A stretch of 64,000 nucleotides of DNA from Pseudoalteromonas xiamenensis (GCF_042431545.1 NZ_JBHLYX010000003.1), one strand, 5' to 3'. Positions 1 through 9,745 are shown, counted from the stretch's first letter. Notes: generated from the letters alone by a model not told the origin. Translations and numbers: made by a program.

Positions 1-655
1 TACTAAAAATGCCATCAACGCCCAAGGATTTAAGGTGTTCGATGTCTTTTTGCTTATCGACCGTGTAAGCGTAGACTTTAAGTCCACGCTGTTTTGCGTC
101 GTTAACAAAATCAGTATTAATAAACTCTCGGTCGACATGCAAACTAAATGCGTTCAAGTCTTGCGCAAATTTCGCGTATTCAAGAGGAATACTTGCCGTT
201 AATGCGCCAATTCGTGCGGCTGGGAGCAATTCTTTTACGCGTTTCAGTAGCGGGTGATTGAATGACGAAATAAGCAACTGTTCAATGCGGATAGTCTGGT
301 CATCAAGGTTACGCAAAATGAGGTCAATAAAACCTTCGATATTTGGTACCGTTTTGAGTTCAAGATTAATTTCTAAGCGCGTACCGACAAGGTCAAAGAC
401 TTGCTGGAGAGAAGGGATCGCTTCACCTTGGCCTGCATCAAATTGAGCCAGCTCCGCTGCGGTGTAATCCGAGACTTTACCATCACCCGATGTTGTCCTA
501 TCCAACCAAATGTCGTGTAAAACAACGAAATCGTCTTTGCAGCTTTGAATATCGATTTCAATACCGTCAGCTTGGCTTACGAGCGCGCCTTGAATTGCAC
601 TCAAGGTGTTTTCGGGGAAGTTACCACTGGCTCCGCGATGGGCAAAAACCTTCAT
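1..655 (-). CDS. Glycerophosphodiester phosphodiesterase (3' end outside window)
   Basis: Hydrolyses glycerophosphodiesters to glycerol 3-phosphate and an alcohol. The protein begins MKVFAHRGASGNFPENT, the family's N-terminal HRG catalytic signature with its following PEN, and continues with EIDIQ (metal-binding E/D pair) and VLHD (second catalytic His). The frame stays open to the window edge, so about 218 residues of a roughly 240-residue protein are visible. There is no signal peptide, pointing to a cytoplasmic UgpQ-like enzyme. Its ATG overlaps the stop of the upstream EamA transporter gene by ATGA, so the two are translationally coupled. Substrate preference cannot be read. Confidence 0.88.
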   Translation of the reverse strand, partial: MKVFAHRGASGNFPENTLSAIQGALVSQADGIEIDIQSCKDDFVVLHDIWLDRTTSGDGKVSDYTAAELAQFDAGQGEAIPSLQQVFDLVGTRLEINLELKTVPNIEGFIDLILRNLDDQTIRIEQLLISSFNHPLLKRVKELLPAARIGALTASIPLEYAKFAQDLNAFSLHVDREFINTDFVNDAKQRGLKVYAYTVDKQKDIEHLKSLGVDGIFS

Positions 656-1524
656 TTTTTACCTCGTGCCTTTTTTGAAATTGACCAAGTTTCATAAAAT
701 GCGGCGCTTATTACCAATAAACCACCGACTAACGTGGTTAAGGTTGGACGCTCAGATAACAGCATAAATGCCAGCACAGTTCCATACAAGGGTTGCAAGC
801 AGGATATTAAACCTGCGGTGGTGGCGGATAAGTGTCGCAAGCTTTGCGCAAACATGGCATGAGGCAAAGCGGTAAAAACAACCCCCGCGAGTAGTAATAG
901 GTATACGCTGGGTTCCGTGAGTGCTTGAGGAGGAACTTCAACAAATGCGCACAGCATCAGTGCTGCGACAAACGTTTGATATAACATGGTATGTGGGCCA
1001 CTGTAGGCGGAGAAATACTTCTTTTGGAGAATGTTGCGAAGCGCAAAGAACGCGCCAGACACAATACCCGTGAGTATGCCAAGCGTTACGTCATTGCCTA
1101 AATTAGCCTCAGGGACAAGCAAATAAATACCAAAAAGAACAACCACAGCAATCAAAATGTCTTTAAGCTGTGGCCTTGTTTTAGCAAACAGTGGTTCTAA
1201 GAAAACCGTCATCACAGGATAAGTAAAAAACGCAATGATCCCGATGGTCACTCCTGCCAGTTGCATTCCAACGAAATAAGTCACCCAATGCAGTCCAACC
1301 ACAACACCCAACATAATCGCAACAAAATAGTCTCTGCGACTGTCGAGCTTAATGGTTTTGCGCTGAATAAGTCGTAACGCTAATAACGTACAACCCGCGA
1401 TGGCTGTTCGATAGACCGTAATGTCTAAGGCGCCGAGATCGATTAATTTAGAAAAAAGAGCCGTACCACCAAAGAGTAAGACGGCTAGGTGTAATAAAAG
1501 TAAGCTTTGTTGTTCTATGCGCAT
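652..1524 (-). CDS. EamA/DMT-family transporter
   Basis: Inner-membrane protein of 290 residues with about ten hydrophobic segments arranged as two five-helix EamA repeats, the drug/metabolite transporter fold. The second repeat begins near residue 145. A short basic tail (KKARGKK) ends in the cytoplasm. It is upstream of, and overlaps by four bases, the glycerophosphodiesterase gene, so both probably come from one transcript; whether the substrate is related to phosphodiester products is only a guess. Family membership is clear, substrate unknown. Confidence 0.85.
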   Translation of the reverse strand: MRIEQQSLLLLHLAVLLFGGTALFSKLIDLGALDITVYRTAIAGCTLLALRLIQRKTIKLDSRRDYFVAIMLGVVVGLHWVTYFVGMQLAGVTIGIIAFFTYPVMTVFLEPLFAKTRPQLKDILIAVVVLFGIYLLVPEANLGNDVTLGILTGIVSGAFFALRNILQKKYFSAYSGPHTMLYQTFVAALMLCAFVEVPPQALTEPSVYLLLLAGVVFTALPHAMFAQSLRHLSATTAGLISCLQPLYGTVLAFMLLSERPTLTTLVGGLLVISAAFYETWSISKKARGKK

Positions 1525-1734
1525 GAGTGATGGGGGATCATTTTTTGGCTCATGATAAAGGCTTTTTGTGTCGGTTTATAGTGTTGACGAAGTAGACGGG
1601 TGAGAATGTTGTGACAGTTGTCACTCGGATTCTGATATGGTTTCCCTATAATGGATAAATGTGATTGAAAAACGTTACGACTTTTTCATTTCGCGAAAAC
1701 CGAATCGTATTTTTGTTTCCGATGGAGCTTCACC

Positions 1735-2826
1735 ATGCGTTGGCAATCTCATTCAATGCAATTAGCCACCCCAAGTAGACAATTTTGGAACTGGGGCCCT
1801 TTAATTTTTTCGGGCTTTTACTTTTTACCATTGGTAAATACTTGGCATAAAGTCTCTACGTTTAATCTCATTATGCAGGTTGTTATCTACCTTGTGTTTG
1901 TTGGGTTATACGCAGTGGCTTTATATCAGCGTGGGGCGCGAGTTTTCCCTATCCTCGTTTTGATGTTTTCGGTGTGTTCTATCGGCTCGTTCTTTACTTA
2001 CGGTACCCATAGCATGTTTGGGTTTATCGCTTACTTCTGTGGGTTCAGTTTTCTTTTTCCTTTCAACTTACTCATGCTGGCTTTGCTGCTTGCGGTGGTC
2101 GGCATAAATGCCGTGTTGATCCTACCGGAAATCAGTTACTTTTATTTGGGGCCTGCTGGCCTTTTGAGTATAGGTTTGTTCGCATTCGGTTGGATGGAGC
2201 AGCGTGAGCGAGTCCATCGCAAGAAAGAAAAGCAATCGCAAGAACAACTTGAACAATTAGCTGCGATTGCTGAGCGAGAGCGCATTGCGCGCGATTTACA
2301 TGATGTATTAGGGCACTCATTGGCCTCGATAGCACTAAAAGCAGAACTTGCGAACAAACTCTTATTGTCCAATCAAACGGAGCGTGCGCAGTCTGAAAGT
2401 GCACAAGTGGCGCAATTAGCTCGGGAGCTATTGAGTGAAGTGCGCGAGGCTGTCAGTGGGTTGAAAGCAAAAGGGCTTCGAGCGGAAGTGGATAGTACGG
2501 AATCGTTGCTAAAAAGTAAGGCGATTGACGTCGAGATTGAGTTGGATGAGGTTGCGTTAAATGCCAAACAGGAAACCACTTTGGCGATGGTGTTAAGGGA
2601 GGCCACGACTAACATAATCAAGCACAGTAGTGCCCAGCATGTGTCGTTAAAACTGTGGCAAGAACAAAACAACGTACATTTCCAAATTTCGGACAATGGC
2701 ACATGTCAATTGCTCAAATTTGGTAATGGTTTGAATGGGATTAAGGAACGTGTTGAAGCGTTAGCAGGAGACATTAATTTGTCGACGGGCAAAAATGTAA
2801 CCATGACAGTGCGGTTACCCGTCTGA
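1735..2826 (+). CDS. DesK-type sensor histidine kinase (HisKA_3)
   Basis: Membrane histidine kinase of 363 residues. About five to six hydrophobic helices occupy residues 20-155. A short coiled linker rich in K/E/Q follows, then the HisKA_3 dimerisation motif ERERIARDLHDVLGHS with phosphoacceptor His189, and a HATPase_c domain (N-box around NIIKHSS, G-box DNGTCQLLKFGNGLNG). This is the DesK/NarX-like class that pairs with LuxR-type regulators. The partner is almost certainly the regulator at 3532-4134, but the two are separated by about 700 bases holding a small Cys-rich peptide gene, an unusual layout. The signal sensed is unknown. Confidence 0.9.
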   Translation: MRWQSHSMQLATPSRQFWNWGPLIFSGFYFLPLVNTWHKVSTFNLIMQVVIYLVFVGLYAVALYQRGARVFPILVLMFSVCSIGSFFTYGTHSMFGFIAYFCGFSFLFPFNLLMLALLLAVVGINAVLILPEISYFYLGPAGLLSIGLFAFGWMEQRERVHRKKEKQSQEQLEQLAAIAERERIARDLHDVLGHSLASIALKAELANKLLLSNQTERAQSESAQVAQLARELLSEVREAVSGLKAKGLRAEVDSTESLLKSKAIDVEIELDEVALNAKQETTLAMVLREATTNIIKHSSAQHVSLKLWQEQNNVHFQISDNGTCQLLKFGNGLNGIKERVEALAGDINLSTGKNVTMTVRLPV

Positions 2827-3106
2827 AATTAGACGTTAAGGTAGTGAGGTTTTTATGCGTTTTAGTATCTCTAATTGATTGAAATTTAATGTTTTTTATC
2901 TTTATTTCAAAAGGTTGTGGGTTTGGCTGACACGGTTGTGAGTTAAATAAATGACCTCATGCAATTTATTTTTGCTTGAGATGTTGCAAGAAAAATATAT
3001 CTAAAAATTTAGCAGATTGTTAAATTGTTGTTCTTTATACCTAAAGATGGTACTTTGAGGTACTCTTTTGAAAAAGGGTACAAATGAACAATAAGGAAAA
3101 TAAAAA

Positions 3107-3289
3107 GTGAAATTGAAATTACAAAAAAAACTACTTAAATCCCTATCTAATAACGCAGCACTAAACGCACAAGTAACTCCTCAAGTAGCTGGTGGCGTTA
3201 AGCAAACCGAATGGTGTAGCATGGGTCCAAAATGTCTAGTTACGAATACCTGCTATCCAACGGATAAAGTTGGCTGTACGGAAATGTAA
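3107..3289 (+). CDS. Double-glycine-leader, Cys-rich small peptide (RiPP or bacteriocin-like precursor)
   Basis: A 60-residue peptide starting at GTG with an AAGGA ribosome site about ten bases upstream. It has a charged amphipathic leader (MKLKLQKKLLKSLSNN), then TPQVAGG, a classic double-glycine cleavage motif near residues 25-31. The C-terminal core of about 29 residues carries four cysteines (WCSMGPKCL, NTCYP, VGCTEM). I recognise this leader style from small Pseudoalteromonas peptides of unknown maturation. No modification enzyme or peptidase-containing ABC exporter lies beside it; the neighbours are the kinase upstream and its probable regulator downstream. Product activity (bacteriocin, signal or RiPP) is inferred. 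Confidence 0.7.
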   Translation: MKLKLQKKLLKSLSNNAALNAQVTPQVAGGVKQTEWCSMGPKCLVTNTCYPTDKVGCTEM

Positions 3290-3297
3290 TATCAGTT

Positions 3298-3324
3298 CGT
3301 GATGCGAACGTAGTTCGTATCACG
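3298..3324 (+). terminator. Hairpin after the small peptide gene
   Basis: CGTGATGCGAAC and GTTCGTATCACG form a 12-pair stem with one G-U pair and a 3-base loop, nine bases after the peptide stop codon. The T-run that follows is weak (GTTTGC), so this may be a terminator or a 3' stabilising stem. Confidence 0.5.
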
Positions 3325-3531
3325 TTTGCTCTTCAACTGCGCTTCATTCGATTCCATCTTTTAAACATGCCAATCGCGCTATTTATTATGTAGCAATAAA
3401 TTTAGATAAATCTTTAATTCCTTGTTTATAAATGATAACTAGGCATTATCCCGAGTTCTAATCGATCTGTTTTGGGGATAGGGCTACTACAGAGTGTTGG
3501 CGAGAGACGAATTTTACGGAAGGGAAAATGT

Positions 3532-4134
3532 ATGATTAAAGTATTAGTGGTTGAAGACCAAGCTTTGGTTCGAGGGGCGATAAGTGCCTTGCTGGGCCTT
3601 GACCCACATATTGATGTGATTGCTGAAGCAAGTAACGGCAAAGAAGCACTGCAATCACTACAAGAACACACACCAGATATTATATTGACCGACATTGAAA
3701 TGCCGGAAGTCACCGGACTTGAATTGGCCGAACATCTAAACAAAAGTGGCCATAAGGCAAAAGTCGTGATCATGACCACTTTCTCTAGAGCGGGTTATAT
3801 TCGTCGAGCACTTAATCACGGAGTGCGGGGTTTTGTGTTAAAAGAAGCGCCAAGTGAGTACCTCGTTGATACCCTAAAAAAAGTCATGCAAGGCCAAAAA
3901 GTCATTGACCCAGAGCTCGCCATAAATGCGTTAGATGATGCCGATCCTCTGACTGAGAAGGAGCGTAAAGCATTAAGACTCGCAGGCGAAGGAATGACAA
4001 CAGCACAAATTGCTAATAATTTGTATCTTGGGGAAGGGACGGTCAGAAACTACCTTTCTGAAGCAATATCAAAGCTTAATGCGACAAACCGAATTGATGC
4101 AGCACGAATTGCTAAGCAAAAAGGATGGCTCTAA
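3532..4134 (+). CDS. NarL/LuxR-family response regulator
   Basis: Two-domain regulator of 200 residues: receiver domain (VEDQ acidic pair, phosphoacceptor Asp54 in LTDIEMPEVTG, conserved MTTF and KEAP segments) and a C-terminal LuxR-type helix-turn-helix (LTEKERKALRLAGEGMTTAQ). The chosen ATG has a good ribosome site (ACGGAAGGG) upstream, while an in-frame extension to 3472 lacks one. Closest in style to DesR, matching the DesK-type kinase at 1735. It most likely controls nearby genes, the Cys-rich peptide gene at 3107 being the obvious candidate, but no binding site could be identified. Confidence 0.88.
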   Translation: MIKVLVVEDQALVRGAISALLGLDPHIDVIAEASNGKEALQSLQEHTPDIILTDIEMPEVTGLELAEHLNKSGHKAKVVIMTTFSRAGYIRRALNHGVRGFVLKEAPSEYLVDTLKKVMQGQKVIDPELAINALDDADPLTEKERKALRLAGEGMTTAQIANNLYLGEGTVRNYLSEAISKLNATNRIDAARIAKQKGWL

Positions 4135-4253
4135 CGGATTTCTGGGTGCAGAATTTGCTTAAATTAAACGATACGGGTTTATCTGTTCCTCGATTAACGA
4201 TAAAATTACGTCTTTCGTATTAGTTTTTATTATTGGTTTGTTGAATTTTTATC

Positions 4254-6425
4254 ATGAAAGAACTGCTGCTATTACATGTAGTCATCACGTTATGCTCTTG
4301 TGTGAGTACGGTTTTCTTATGGTTAAATTGGCGTATTCATCGCAATTTGCACGGTACGAAAGAGTGGGCGCTTTATGGCGCAAGCCTTACTCTGGCCAAC
4401 GCGGCGTTAACGTTACAAGACTATTTACCAACTCAATGGATGGTGTTGCTAGCCAACTTATTCACCTTTGGTTGCAGTTACTTTTTTGCAAAAGGCACAG
4501 AAGCATTTTATGACAGGCCAGTTTCGGCACGCTTGTGGTTGGGCCTTATGTTGGTTTGCATACCCACGCTGTGTTGGTTTGCCCTTATCGACCCGAATAT
4601 CCAAATACGTTTATCGATAAATTATCTCGTGTCGTCTGTGAGTTTGTTTATTGCACTTCGCGCACTATTAATGTCGACAATAATTTCAAGACAAACCATC
4701 GCTGAGAATGGTTTGATGTTTTCTATCGTCGTGATCTGGTCAGCATTGACGGCTCGCGTGGTCATGCTGGCTGATTTTAAAGCCACAGACAGTGTACTTA
4801 CTCCCAATCTTGCCAATGAAATCTTTGCGGTTGCCGTTGCGATTGTGCCTTTAGTTGTGGGTTTTTCGATGTGTTTGCTGTGCAGTGCGAAACGAGAACG
4901 AACGCTTTCAACACTGCAAGAGCAGGCGAGTTTAGATGCAGATAGAAAAAGTCGTTTTCTCGCGATGTTAAGTCATGAACTGCGCACACCTCTAAATGCG
5001 ATTGTTGGCCATGCACACATGCTTAAGCGTATACCACATGAGCCAGCCAAGCATGCACAACTGTGCGATACGATTGAGCACGCCGCTTTATCGTTGGCTG
5101 ATTTAGCAAATCAAGTCTTGTTGCAAGCAAAAGGCGAGGTGACACCTGGTCAGCATCAATCCACTACCCTTAAAGCGATGGTGGAGCCTTTGTTTAAATT
5201 GTTACGCCCTTTGTCTATTCAGAAAGAGCTACATTTCCATTATGCCATCACGCCAGGGTTTCAAGATTTACATTACTCCTTGGTCAAAGAACCCGTTCAA
5301 CTTGTTCTGAAAAATCTTCTATCCAATGCGATTAAGTACACGGATAAAGGAGAAGTGATGCTGTCTATCAGTGTTGAGCAGCAAATCGGCAATAATGTGC
5401 GTCTGACATTTGCGGTATCCGATACTGGACCAGGGATTTCGGACGAGCTGCTTGAGAAGATTTTTGATCCGTTTGTGACCGGGCAACTTGTTGAAAATAT
5501 TGCGGATGGGGCTGGCTTGGGGCTGGCACTTTGTCAGCAGTTGCTTAGCAATGTTGGGAGCAGTCTCGATGCAGAGTCAGTACTCGATGAGGGCAGTTGT
5601 TTCCGTTTTTCCATTGAATGTGAATTGAGTGAAAGAACCCCAATTGCAATGGAATCTGAACTCAGCCCAATGCCCTCTAGTCGGATGATGTGCAATGTCC
5701 TTGTGGTTGAAGATGTAGAGTTAAATCAGAAAGTGATTGAACATTATCTTGAGCTTGCACATTGCAACTATCGAATTGCAGGCGATTTACGACAAGCGAG
5801 CCAATTCTTGACTGAATACGCCTTTGACGTTGTGTTACTGGACATGCGTTTACCTGATGGTTATGGGTTAGATTGGTTGACTGAGATCGTGCCCAATCTC
5901 ACTGTAAAGCAAAAACCCTGTTTTATTGCGTTAACCGGTGATGTCTCGCAAATGGACCGAATTGCGTATCAACGCGCAGGGATCTTTGGCTGTTTAGATA
6001 AACCCATCGAACCTCAAGTCTTGTTTAGTCTCTTGCGTCAAGCGTTGGGCGAGCCTCTCGAAAAACAAAGTGGACTACTCGATTTAACTGCAGTTGACCA
6101 TTTATTATCTGTGGTAGAAGAACACTATTTACAGACTAAGTTAATGTATCTTTCTGATACCTATGACTATGAAATTGCGCAATTGCAAGGTTTGGCGGAT
6201 ATTGGTGCTGAAGAGGCATTGACTGAGAAGTTAGATAAGTTAGTCAGTGAAAGTGCCGCTTTGGGCATGCAGTCGCTGACAGAAAAATTGAAGTCATTAG
6301 CGGAAATTGAAAATGCGGTTGAGAATTACAATTGGTCTGAACTTCGCGTGTGCATCAAACAAAGTTTAGAAGAACTGAAACAGTATTGCCGAGAGTTCCG
6401 AGCGAAAGAAGCAAGTCCTGATTAA
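4254..6425 (+). CDS. Hybrid sensor histidine kinase with receiver and degenerate HPt
   Basis: A 723-residue inner-membrane kinase. Residues 5-215 hold about seven hydrophobic helices with no obvious periplasmic sensor. A HisKA domain follows with His241 (MLSHELRTPLNA), then HATPase_c (NLLSNAIKYTDKG, DTGPGIS, GAGLGLAL), and a receiver domain from about residue 480 with Asp530 (VVLLDMRLPDGYG) and the conserved LDKP. The C-terminal helical region (about 610-723) looks like an HPt domain, but the phosphoacceptor position reads LDKLVSESAALG with Asp661 where His is expected. Phosphorelay output from this protein is therefore doubtful, or goes through another HPt. Orphan by position. Confidence 0.88.
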   Translation: MKELLLLHVVITLCSCVSTVFLWLNWRIHRNLHGTKEWALYGASLTLANAALTLQDYLPTQWMVLLANLFTFGCSYFFAKGTEAFYDRPVSARLWLGLMLVCIPTLCWFALIDPNIQIRLSINYLVSSVSLFIALRALLMSTIISRQTIAENGLMFSIVVIWSALTARVVMLADFKATDSVLTPNLANEIFAVAVAIVPLVVGFSMCLLCSAKRERTLSTLQEQASLDADRKSRFLAMLSHELRTPLNAIVGHAHMLKRIPHEPAKHAQLCDTIEHAALSLADLANQVLLQAKGEVTPGQHQSTTLKAMVEPLFKLLRPLSIQKELHFHYAITPGFQDLHYSLVKEPVQLVLKNLLSNAIKYTDKGEVMLSISVEQQIGNNVRLTFAVSDTGPGISDELLEKIFDPFVTGQLVENIADGAGLGLALCQQLLSNVGSSLDAESVLDEGSCFRFSIECELSERTPIAMESELSPMPSSRMMCNVLVVEDVELNQKVIEHYLELAHCNYRIAGDLRQASQFLTEYAFDVVLLDMRLPDGYGLDWLTEIVPNLTVKQKPCFIALTGDVSQMDRIAYQRAGIFGCLDKPIEPQVLFSLLRQALGEPLEKQSGLLDLTAVDHLLSVVEEHYLQTKLMYLSDTYDYEIAQLQGLADIGAEEALTEKLDKLVSESAALGMQSLTEKLKSLAEIENAVENYNWSELRVCIKQSLEELKQYCREFRAKEASPD

Positions 6426-6565
6426 GCACCAAATCGGCTGGCTATTTAACGCGTTAATTAGGCCACCTTTCCCCTGTTTATACAACGTAAAAGCATTGAT
6501 CGATCTGTCGCGGTTGGTGGTTTTACGTTACACTAGCTAGCATAATGCAGTGAAAAAGAACGCGC

Positions 6566-8980
6566 ATGTCAAAACAAGACCCATTTCTAAGTCGTGAACA
6601 AGAAAAATACGATAACCCCGTTCCCAGTCGAGAGTTTATTTTAGAGCATATCGCCAAAGCTGGTAAGGCAACGTCGTTTGCTGATCTGTGTAAAGCAATG
6701 AATGTGCTTGATACGGAACGCCAAGACAACTTTAAACGCCGACTACGCGCCATGGAACGTGATGGTCAATTGCATTTTAATAAATTCAAACGCTATGTGA
6801 TCCCAACGGATGATGGCTTAGTGAAAGGCCGAGTCATTGGTCATCGTGATGGGTTTGGATTTCTTGAGGTCGAAGGCGAGCCAAAAGATTGGTTTATTGC
6901 AAAACATCAGATGCAATCAGTCATGCATGGTGATTGGGTGCTTGCCAAAGCGGCCAGTCGAGGTTCGGGCGGTAAAGTCGAAGCACGTATTGTGCGTGTG
7001 TTGGATGGCGAACGTTCACCGATCATTGGTCGATTTTTCAAAGAGAAAGGTACCTCTATAGTCGTGCCTGAAGATCCGCGTATCACGCAAGAAATTATCG
7101 TATTACCGGGTGGTGAAGGCGGTGCACGGCACAATCAAATGGTGCAAGTACAAATCACTCAACCCCCTTCACGGAATATGAATGCGGTCGGCAAAGTAAT
7201 CGATGTACTCGGTGAACATATGGCTCCGGGTATGGAAATCGAAGTTGCACTTCGAAACCATGACATCCCTCATGTGTGGCCGGAAGCCGTGCTTGCGCAA
7301 GTTGCACCGTTAGGCGAAGAAGTGGACGAAGCTGCGAAAGCTGAGCGCGTTGACTTGCGTTCACTGCCACTGGTTACCATTGATGGTGAAGATGCCCGAG
7401 ACTTCGATGACGCTGTGTTTTGTGAGCGCAAAAAATCTGGCGGTTGGCGCCTTTGGGTCGCAATCGCTGATGTGTCGCACTATGTGACGAAAGGTAGTCC
7501 GCTTGATCTCGAAGCGATAGAGCGTGGTAACTCAGTGTATTTCCCTGAGCAAGTCATCCCAATGTTGCCAAAAGTGCTATCAAATGGACTTTGTTCGTTG
7601 AATCCGCAAGTAGACCGTTTATGTATGGTCGCAGAAATGACGATTGCGGATTCGGGTAAGTTATCAGGCTATAAATTTTATCAAGCGGTGATGAACTCCC
7701 ATGCTCGTTTGACCTACACCCAAGTACATCAAATACTGCAAGGTGACGAAGTACTCCGTGAGAAATATCAAACGCTAGTGCCGCATTTGGTCGATTTACA
7801 CCAGCTCTATATGACGTTGAAAGCAACACGCTTAGAGCGAGGGGCCATGGAGTTTGAAACGTTAGAAACCCGTTTTGTGTTCAATGCTCAGCGTAAGATT
7901 GAAGCAATTGTTCCTCTTGTGCGTAATGATGCTCATAAACTAATTGAAGAATGCATGATTTTGGCCAACGTAGCGGCGGCGAAACTGTTGGAAAAGCATG
8001 AAGCGCCAGCGTTATATCGTGTACATGATGAACCAGACCAAGAAAAGCTCAGTCATTTTAGACAATTTTTACATGATCTTGGGGTAGAAAACAGCCTACC
8101 ACTAGATCCATCACCGATTGAGCTGAGCAATGCTATTAGTTCGCTGGGTCCACGTCCTGAATTGGAATTAATTCAGACCATGTTGCTTCGCTCAATGAAG
8201 CAAGCGGTGTATCAAGCGGAAAACATAGGACACTATGGTTTAGCGTTACCTGCTTATGCGCACTTTACATCTCCGATTCGTCGTTACCCAGATTTAGTGG
8301 TTCATCGCGCCATCAAAGCAATTTTAGCGGCTCAAGGGCAAGTGGTTTCAGGCGCATTTGCCTATGAAACAGAAGAAGTAAATCAGCTCGGTGAGCAATG
8401 TTCGACAACAGAACGTCGAGCTGATGATGCGACGCGTGAAGTTGCGGATTGGCTGAAATGTGAGTTCATGCAAGACCATGTTGGCAGTGAATTCACGGGG
8501 GTTGTCTCTTCGGTGACGAATTTTGGCTTGTTTGTGCGTCTCGACGATTTCCAGATTGACGGCATGATCCATGTCAGTACGCTGGGTCAGGAATATTTCC
8601 ATTACGATGGAGCTAAACAAGTGTTGGTGGGTGAGCACAGCAAAACGGTGTTCCGTTTGGGTGATAAACTGACGGTTCAGGTTGCTTCTGTAAGCTTAGA
8701 TGACAGGCGCATCAACTTGGTGTTAGCGGGAGAGGCAATACCTGATCGCTACGCGCGTCGCAGCCGCCCGAAGGGCGATAGTAACAAGTCGTCATCAGCC
8801 AAGAGTGTCCGAGAGCAATTACGTGTTGGTGATGTACCAGGTAAAAAAGGTAAGAAACCAAGCAAAAAAGGCAAAGTAGCAAAGTCGACCGGAAAAGCAG
8901 GCAAAGACACTAAAAAGTCTGTGAAGAAGACCAAAGCAAAACGCCCGGGTAAAAATGCCCGAAAACGCAATAAAGCTTAA
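6566..8980 (+). CDS. rnr: Ribonuclease R
   Basis: 3'-5' hydrolytic exoribonuclease of 804 residues, the usual RNase R length. An N-terminal winged-helix region and cold-shock domains precede the RNB catalytic domain, whose metal-binding Asp cluster DGEDARDFDD lies at residues 273-282; HFTSPIRRYPD is the conserved RNB tail. An S1 domain lies at about 640-725 (GVVSSVTNFGLFVRL), and a Lys-rich tail (about 740-804) typical of RNase R ends the protein. rlmB follows 18 bases downstream, the same order as in enterobacteria, so rnr and rlmB are co-transcribed. Role: degradation of structured RNA and trans-translation-linked mRNA decay. Confidence 0.97.
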   Translation: MSKQDPFLSREQEKYDNPVPSREFILEHIAKAGKATSFADLCKAMNVLDTERQDNFKRRLRAMERDGQLHFNKFKRYVIPTDDGLVKGRVIGHRDGFGFLEVEGEPKDWFIAKHQMQSVMHGDWVLAKAASRGSGGKVEARIVRVLDGERSPIIGRFFKEKGTSIVVPEDPRITQEIIVLPGGEGGARHNQMVQVQITQPPSRNMNAVGKVIDVLGEHMAPGMEIEVALRNHDIPHVWPEAVLAQVAPLGEEVDEAAKAERVDLRSLPLVTIDGEDARDFDDAVFCERKKSGGWRLWVAIADVSHYVTKGSPLDLEAIERGNSVYFPEQVIPMLPKVLSNGLCSLNPQVDRLCMVAEMTIADSGKLSGYKFYQAVMNSHARLTYTQVHQILQGDEVLREKYQTLVPHLVDLHQLYMTLKATRLERGAMEFETLETRFVFNAQRKIEAIVPLVRNDAHKLIEECMILANVAAAKLLEKHEAPALYRVHDEPDQEKLSHFRQFLHDLGVENSLPLDPSPIELSNAISSLGPRPELELIQTMLLRSMKQAVYQAENIGHYGLALPAYAHFTSPIRRYPDLVVHRAIKAILAAQGQVVSGAFAYETEEVNQLGEQCSTTERRADDATREVADWLKCEFMQDHVGSEFTGVVSSVTNFGLFVRLDDFQIDGMIHVSTLGQEYFHYDGAKQVLVGEHSKTVFRLGDKLTVQVASVSLDDRRINLVLAGEAIPDRYARRSRPKGDSNKSSSAKSVREQLRVGDVPGKKGKKPSKKGKVAKSTGKAGKDTKKSVKKTKAKRPGKNARKRNKA

Positions 8981-8998
8981 TTCAGGAGAGACATTGCT

Positions 8999-9745
8999 GT
9001 GAGCAGTGAATTGATTTTTGGCTTCCATTCGATAGAAGCTATTTTGGCAAAAGAGCCTGAGCGCTTTTTAGAAATTTACGCACTAAAAGGACGTGAAGAT
9101 AAGCGTCTCAATCCGGTACTTGAGCAAGCCCGTCGTTTTGGCATTTCTGTGCAATTTATGCAGCGTGCGGCTTTAGATAGAAAAGCGGATGGTGAACAGC
9201 ATCAAGGGATCATCGCAAACATTAAGCCGGGTAAAACTTACAATGAGCGTGATTTAGATACCATTTTGCAAACGAATACTTCGCCGTTCTTTTTGGTGTT
9301 GGATGGTGTCACCGATCCACATAACTTAGGCGCCTGTTTACGAAGCGCAGATGCGGCAGGCGTACATGGGTTAATTGTACCAAAGGACAAATCCGCAAAG
9401 CTGAATGCTACGGCGCGGAAAGTGGCTTGTGGCGCAGCAGAAACGGTTCCGCTCATTCAAGTGACGAATTTAGCGCGCACACTTCGTGATTTGAAAGAAG
9501 CGGGAGTTTGGATTGTGGGTACTGCCGGTGAGACGGACACCGAGTTGTTTGACGCAAGTTTAACCGGACCTATTGCGATAGTAATGGGGGCCGAGGGCGA
9601 TGGGATGCGTCGCTTAACGCGTGAGCACTGCGATGTTTTAGTCAAAATCCCAATGGTCGGTAGTGTATCGAGTTTAAACGTATCGGTTGCGACTGGTGTG
9701 TGCTTATTTGAAGTTCTACGTCAACGTAAAGCGGTAGCCGTTTAA
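8999..9745 (+). CDS. rlmB: 23S rRNA (guanosine-2'-O) methyltransferase RlmB
   Basis: SpoU/TrmH-family methyltransferase of 248 residues, the expected RlmB size, methylating the 2'-OH of G2251 in the 23S rRNA P-loop. An N-terminal L30e-like substrate-binding domain precedes a trefoil-knot domain with all three SpoU motifs: VLDGVTDPHNLGACLRSADA, IVMGAEGDGMRRL and IPMVGSVSSLNVSVATG. The start is GTG at 8999 behind a CAGGAGAG ribosome site. It is downstream of and probably co-transcribed with rnr. A hairpin terminator follows. Confidence 0.96.
   Translation: MSSELIFGFHSIEAILAKEPERFLEIYALKGREDKRLNPVLEQARRFGISVQFMQRAALDRKADGEQHQGIIANIKPGKTYNERDLDTILQTNTSPFFLVLDGVTDPHNLGACLRSADAAGVHGLIVPKDKSAKLNATARKVACGAAETVPLIQVTNLARTLRDLKEAGVWIVGTAGETDTELFDASLTGPIAIVMGAEGDGMRRLTREHCDVLVKIPMVGSVSSLNVSVATGVCLFEVLRQRKAVAV

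Noticed and set aside
3084..3110. 8-codon ORF ahead of the Cys-rich peptide start
   Set aside because: It overlaps the GTG start region and its A-rich codons are explained by the ribosome site; too short to call a leader peptide.
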